Positions 4,936 to 8,025 of a stretch of DNA of 8,025 nt are shown piece after piece. Below the pieces are notes generated by a model, which saw only the letters and a program-made list of their open reading frames with translations, did not search any database and was not told where the DNA came from. Source of the stretch: Clostridioides sp. Its GTDB lineage: Bacteria > Bacillota > Clostridia > Peptostreptococcales > Peptostreptococcaceae. Made by a program: the position numbers and the translations under genes. Numbering within the stretch: position 1 is the stretch's first letter; each line of letters starts with the position of its first letter. The DNA is taken from positions 1 through 8,025 of the forward strand of contig JAISUA010000216.1 in assembly GCA_031272305.1 (NCBI GenBank). The letters are read 5' to 3'.

Positions 4936-6154
4936 ATATGATCTTATAGAAAGAAATGAAAATAAGAAGAACTCAATTGCAGCACCCAAAATTATAATAA
5001 TCGGTGTCCAAATACTAATTCCACCAATATTTAAGAACTTCAAGCCAACCAATTGATATAATAAACTGTTTTTTAATCCAATCCCCGAAGATGGTAATAT
5101 ATAATTGACCCAGTTTCCCCCACTTGCACTGTATAAAATTGATGGAAGGAAACAAACAACCATCGATATCAAAATAGTTGTAAGATATGTTCTACTTTTA
5201 CTTGATACAAATAAACTAAACGCCATTGTTGCAAGTAACGAAAGTAATGCTCCAGAAACTGTCACTATTTGTAACTGACCCAAGTTATATGGCACTAAAC
5301 TAATAGCCGAGAACAGCATTTGAACCGATGTCTTTAAGCATTCTGTTCCAAAAGCAAGATTTATAATTAGTAAGTTAGTTCCCATACACAATATAAAGTA
5401 CACAATGAAAATTAAATATAATGCAATTAATTTTGTTACTGCCATACGCAAACGCCCATTGCTACAAGTTCTAAAAATGCTGTCTGATCCATTTTGATAT
5501 TCTTCTGAAAATGTTGGTGCTGTTATTGTAACACTTATTAAAAGCAATAACAAAATATACTCAACAATATAGTCAAATGCATATCTACTTAATTAACCCA
5601 CCATAAAGCTCAAAAGGTTTTTTAACTTCACTATACATTTCTTTTGCCTTATTTTGTGCATTTGTATTGTTCTCATATTCTATTTTCATTATATCGTCTA
5701 AATGTTGGGTAGATTGATTGTAGTAATCACCCATATTACTTATATAAATATCTTTTAATTCCGAATCTATTTCAGTTTTAGGGTCTGCATAAATCTCTGG
5801 GACTCTAGAGAGCAATTTCTCTGATGGTAACATTTTTTCTTCATATGTGTCTAATGGAACATTATCCTTTTCACCTTTGTATTGTGTTATTACAGATTGA
5901 TAATTTTCCAATGCAGAACGAATTTTTTCTGTTGTGACTACACCATCATAGACAGAGCTTTTAGATTTAACGTATTGGATTGCATCAATGCCAGTCAAAC
6001 TTTCAACACTTCCATTTTCTGTTGTACGATTTATTTCTTCAAACCTAATTGGAATATATGCCATTAATATGGATAAAGCGAAACCCATTATCATTAGTAT
6101 AATTGTTTGACGTGATTTTAAAATTCTCTTGATTTCAAGAAATAATAATCTCAA
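4915..6154 (-). pseudogene. ABC-2 type permease of a peptide-resistance transporter, split by a frameshift
   Basis: Two adjacent frames form one gene. The first (6154-5585, 189 residues) has an N-terminal helix (about 16-34) and a long, charged outer loop, ending GGLIK-stop. The second is open from 5586 and continues RYAFDYIVEYILLLL, followed by about five more helices and CKHEVV at the end. Removing one base (position 5587) joins them into 412 residues, a normal length. One helix, a large external loop, then a helix bundle is typical of ABC-2 permeases that expel or detach antimicrobial peptides. The TTG start overlaps the ATPase stop by four bases (TTGA), with AAGGTG 8 bases upstream. If the extra base is real, the permease is non-functional. 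Two conventional genes could be called here (5585-6154, and about 4915-5553 from an internal TTG), but the continuous homology-like pattern favours one. Confidence 0.72.
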
Positions 6155-7041
6155 ATTATATCACCTTTTTTCATATAATCTTGCGGAAATAACCACAAAT
6201 ATAAATCTTCTAAACGAGGCTCAACCATTTCTGAATTTTGTATTGCGGATTTATCAGAAAAGTACCTAATTGAAATCATATTATTTGCTTCATTTTTTTG
6301 ATTAATGATTCTTAACTTAAGTTCTTGCATTGGCAATTCCCTTGCAGGTATCATTGCTGTCCATACTTTTCCTTTTATTTGCATTACTAATTCCTCAGTA
6401 GTTCCGATATCAAGTATTTTTGCATCTTTCATAATCGCATTTTGAGTAGAAATATACTCAATATCAGAAACAATATGTGTAGAAATTAATACAATTCTGT
6501 CATGTGAGAACTCGGAAATAAAATTTCTAAATCTGACTCTTTCTCCAGGATCAAGACCAGCAGTCGGCTCATCAAGTACGAGTATTTTAAGAGAATTTAA
6601 CATAGCTTGTGCAATTCCCACACGCCTTCTCATTCCTCCCGAAAGCTTTACTATTTTTTTATTTCTTACTTCTGATAAAGTAAGAATATCCAATAATTCA
6701 TTGATTTTTTTGTGTGTTTCATCAACCTGCATATCTTTAAGGGCAGCTACATATTCCAAATAATCATTTACTGTAAAATCTCTGGAACAGCCAAAATCCT
6801 GTGGCAAATATCCAAATATAGAACGGTATTCTTTTCCAAGTTTCAAAATATCTTTTCCTTTAAAATAAATCTTTCCGCTTGTTGGAGTCATAATGCCAGC
6901 TATCATTCTCATTAAGGTTGTCTTACCAGCACCATTAGCTCCCAACAACCCCCAAACACCAGGAGTTAAAGTAATATTAACATTTTCTACTGCTATTTTA
7001 TCTTTGAATTTTTTTGTAAGATCTTTAATTTCTAATTCCAT
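6151..7041 (-). CDS. ABC transporter ATP-binding protein (ABC-2 / peptide-antibiotic resistance type)
   Basis: This 296-residue cytoplasmic ATPase energises the permease encoded next. Motifs in order: Walker A GANGAGKTT (34-42), Q-loop Gln81 in YLPQDFG, signature LSGGM (133-137) followed by RRRVGIAQA, Walker B ILVLDEPT (153-160), D-loop AGLD and switch His189 in STH. All catalytic residues are intact. The C-terminal part ends in EPRLEDLYLWLF, a close of ABC-2 ATPases in multidrug and lantibiotic self-protection systems. The ATG has AAGGAGGT 9 bases upstream, and the stop overlaps the permease start by four bases. The first gene of the operon, it is preceded by about 140 bases with a perfect inverted repeat (7081-7096). 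With the nearby VanRS-like pair, a role in resisting cell-envelope peptides is likely. The substrate is unknown. Confidence 0.88.
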   Translation of the reverse strand: MELEIKDLTKKFKDKIAVENVNITLTPGVWGLLGANGAGKTTLMRMIAGIMTPTSGKIYFKGKDILKLGKEYRSIFGYLPQDFGCSRDFTVNDYLEYVAALKDMQVDETHKKINELLDILTLSEVRNKKIVKLSGGMRRRVGIAQAMLNSLKILVLDEPTAGLDPGERVRFRNFISEFSHDRIVLISTHIVSDIEYISTQNAIMKDAKILDIGTTEELVMQIKGKVWTAMIPARELPMQELKLRIINQKNEANNMISIRYFSDKSAIQNSEMVEPRLEDLYLWLFPQDYMKKGDII

Positions 7042-7080
7042 ACCATCAATACCTCCTTAAAATAATAAATATTTCTAACT

Positions 7081-7096
7081 TGGTATTAGGATACCA
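7081..7096. promoter_or_regulatory. Inverted repeat upstream of the ABC operon, possible operator
   Basis: TGGTAT-TAGG-ATACCA is a perfect 6-base dyad with a 4-base spacer, 40-55 bases before the ATPase start. On the minus strand two GTCTTAA direct repeats, 33 bases apart, lie further upstream (about 7115-7154) around a TATAAA. Either could be a regulator site. No good -35 box is visible, as expected of activator-dependent promoters. Confidence 0.3.
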
Positions 7097-7179
7097 CTTT
7101 GGAAAAATTTATGTTTTAAGACTTTATAGTGAAAATCATGAGAATCTATTAAGACCACTGATTTTTTATTTATTTTATA

Positions 7180-7245
7180 CTAAATTGGTATTTTAATTAA
7201 GAAGGCTATCTTATTATTCTGACTTTGTGCTGTGATTTCGCCATT
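7180..7245 (-). pseudogene. Orphan copy of the histidine kinase 3' end
   Basis: These 66 bases encode the last 21 codons and stop of a kinase nearly identical to the one ending at 2250. There is one amino-acid change (Thr to Ala). Everything upstream of Asn-Gly-Glu is missing and is replaced by repeat copy C. It lies about 140 bases before the ATPase start, so a kinase gene once ended just upstream of this transporter. Confidence 0.85.
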
Positions 7246-7357
7246 TCTTAAAAAGGATGTTCACTTTTAAGTGTACATCCTTTTTTAATAAACAATACTT
7301 ATAATTTTTTGATAAAAAATGATTATGAGAAATTAGCACATAGATACGTACTTCCAT
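7245..7357 (-). repeat. Dispersed 113-base repeat, copy C, with terminator hairpin
   Basis: It matches 4088-4200 at 107 of 113 positions. The hairpin stem is 7250-7260 with 7275-7285, 11 perfect pairs. One end abuts the orphan kinase tail at 7245 and the other cuts into a beta-propeller gene at 7357/7358. A minus-strand open frame (7214-7432) crosses all three parts and is a chance chimera. Confidence 0.85.
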
Positions 7358-7635
7358 ATGAAGGTGAATTATTCCACCATCTGTAGATGTTACGTAAATT
7401 AAATCAGTATTAGGATTTGACGCCAATCTCATAGGACTTCCTGTTACAGATATAGTATCAATAACCTCGTTTGTATTTAAATCGATTACATTGACAACAT
7501 TGTCATTTGTCTTAGAAACATAAAGTCTACACGTAGTAGTAGGTATCCATTAGTTAAAGTATTGTAGTTATTCTTTGACTTATAGTTTTGTTCATAACAA
7601 CATTTATTGTAATTCTTATTCTGCTTATTATTCAA
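7358..7635 (-). pseudogene. YVTN-type beta-propeller protein, frameshifted and cut by the repeat
   Basis: A TTG at 7635 with a strong AGGAGGTGA site (7641-7649, 8 bases from AGGAGG to the start) opens an Asn/Lys/Tyr-rich N-terminus (NNKQNKNYNKCCYEQN). Between about 7535 and 7550 one base is missing, and coding continues in another frame: RLYVSKTNDNVVNVID, SPMRLASNPNTDLIYVT, then the gene breaks at 7357 into repeat C. These are one and a half blades of a YVTN/YncE-like propeller; whole proteins have about seven blades and over 300 residues. No secretion signal is visible. The function of such clostridial propellers is mostly unknown, with surface or spore roles suggested for some. A small inverted repeat, TGAGA/TCTCA (7651-7665), sits just before the ribosome binding site. 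The gene belongs to a tandem pair with the next one. Confidence 0.65.
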
Positions 7636-7727
7636 TAATTTCACCTCCTCTGAGAATTTATCTCATTAGTTTTGTTTGAATCTAGAAATAAATCTTACAG
7701 CGTTTATATAAAATTAATAAATTAAAA

Positions 7728-8025
7728 TCATACACTAGAGCTATCACATAGATAATCTATTCCATACATATACAATCCACTAGCCGATATAGTACAAATG
7801 ATTTGATTTGTACTTGCATCTATAACCGAAATATCTCCACTAGTAAAATTCAATACATACACTCTATTTAAACTAGGAACATAGGTTATGTCACTAGGTC
7901 CATATCCAACTTCAATCGTACAAATAACAGTGTTTGTGCCTACATCAATAACAGAAAGATTATTACTATTAAAATTAGTAACATACATCAAATCATCTGT
8001 TTCATTTGAAGCCATAAGATTTGGA
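7728..8025 (-). CDS. YVTN-type beta-propeller protein, C-terminal part (runs off the window)
   Basis: The frame is open to the right edge (about 99 residues) and ends at a TGA, 7730-7728. It shows two propeller blades: ASNETDDLMYVTNFNSNNLS followed by VIDVGTNTVI, and LNRVYVLNFTSGDISVIDAS. The pattern xxYVxNxxSxxxSVIDxxTNxVIxTIxVGxxP is typical of YVTN/YncE-like repeats, which fold into propellers that bind proteins, surfaces or ligands. ATG at 8015 is internal: the codons before it (PNL) continue the blade pattern. It is closely related in sequence to the broken copy downstream (ASN..TDLIYVT), so the two arose by duplication. The end, YLCDSSSV, is unremarkable. The job of this protein cannot be read from the sequence. 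Confidence 0.78.
   Translation of the reverse strand, partial: PNLMASNETDDLMYVTNFNSNNLSVIDVGTNTVICTIEVGYGPSDITYVPSLNRVYVLNFTSGDISVIDASTNQIICTISASGLYMYGIDYLCDSSSV

Noticed and set aside
5882..6067. Plus-strand frame inside the permease
   Set aside because: Shadow of the minus-strand permease; no start signal or recognisable features. The same applies to the frames at 83-319, 2351-2536, 3733-3915 and 6712-6915.
7214..7432. 72-codon minus-strand frame as a gene
   Set aside because: It is a chance fusion of propeller codons, repeat C and the out-of-frame kinase tail. The differences between repeat copies in this frame all change amino acids.

Overview
The window looks like a low-GC Firmicute, most likely a Clostridium or close relative. 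The DNA is strongly AT-rich, ribosome binding sites are AGGAGG-type, TTG starts are frequent, and the gene families (split ThrE-type exporter, VanRS-like two-component system, YVTN beta-propellers) fit that group. This placement is inference from composition and gene content only.

Layout. Positions 1-707 (+) carry the end of one gene and a complete ThrE-family exporter small subunit, closed by a strong hairpin terminator (736-774). Positions 775-1131 hold no intact gene, only debris: a diverged copy of a hairpin repeat, a frameshifted small peptide remnant on the minus strand, and a 24-base copy of the 3' end of the ABC permease found at 4912-4935. Positions 1132-2150 (+) carry a broken radical SAM gene resembling the YydG epimerase of epipeptide (yyd) clusters, with two nonsense codons and its C-terminal half missing, followed by an intact-looking M50-type membrane metalloprotease and a terminator.

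From 2250 to 7041 everything is on the minus strand. In transcription order: an ABC-2 ATPase (7041-6151), its permease (6154-4915, split by one frameshift), a short Cys-rich coding remnant, a terminator, the first ~150 residues of an ABC exporter, a 113-base repeat containing a terminator, and a VanR/VanS-like response regulator and histidine kinase. The regulator has lost its last residues through a one-base deletion in a G-run. At 7180-7357 a second copy of the kinase's last 21 codons is fused directly to a second copy of the 113-base repeat. This is the footprint of a second repeat-regulator-kinase unit that collapsed by deletion. The right end (7358-8025, minus) carries one broken and one edge-truncated YVTN beta-propeller gene.

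How it fits together (inference): this looks like the decayed remains of a peptide-antibiotic (RiPP) locus. A radical SAM modifying enzyme and a membrane protease would mature a peptide, an ABC exporter would secrete it, and a sensor/regulator pair would control an ABC-2 self-protection transporter. The tandemly duplicated modules and their partial deletions suggest repeated gain and loss. At least six genes are frameshifted, truncated or interrupted. The ATPase, kinase, M50 protein and ThrE small subunit remain open.
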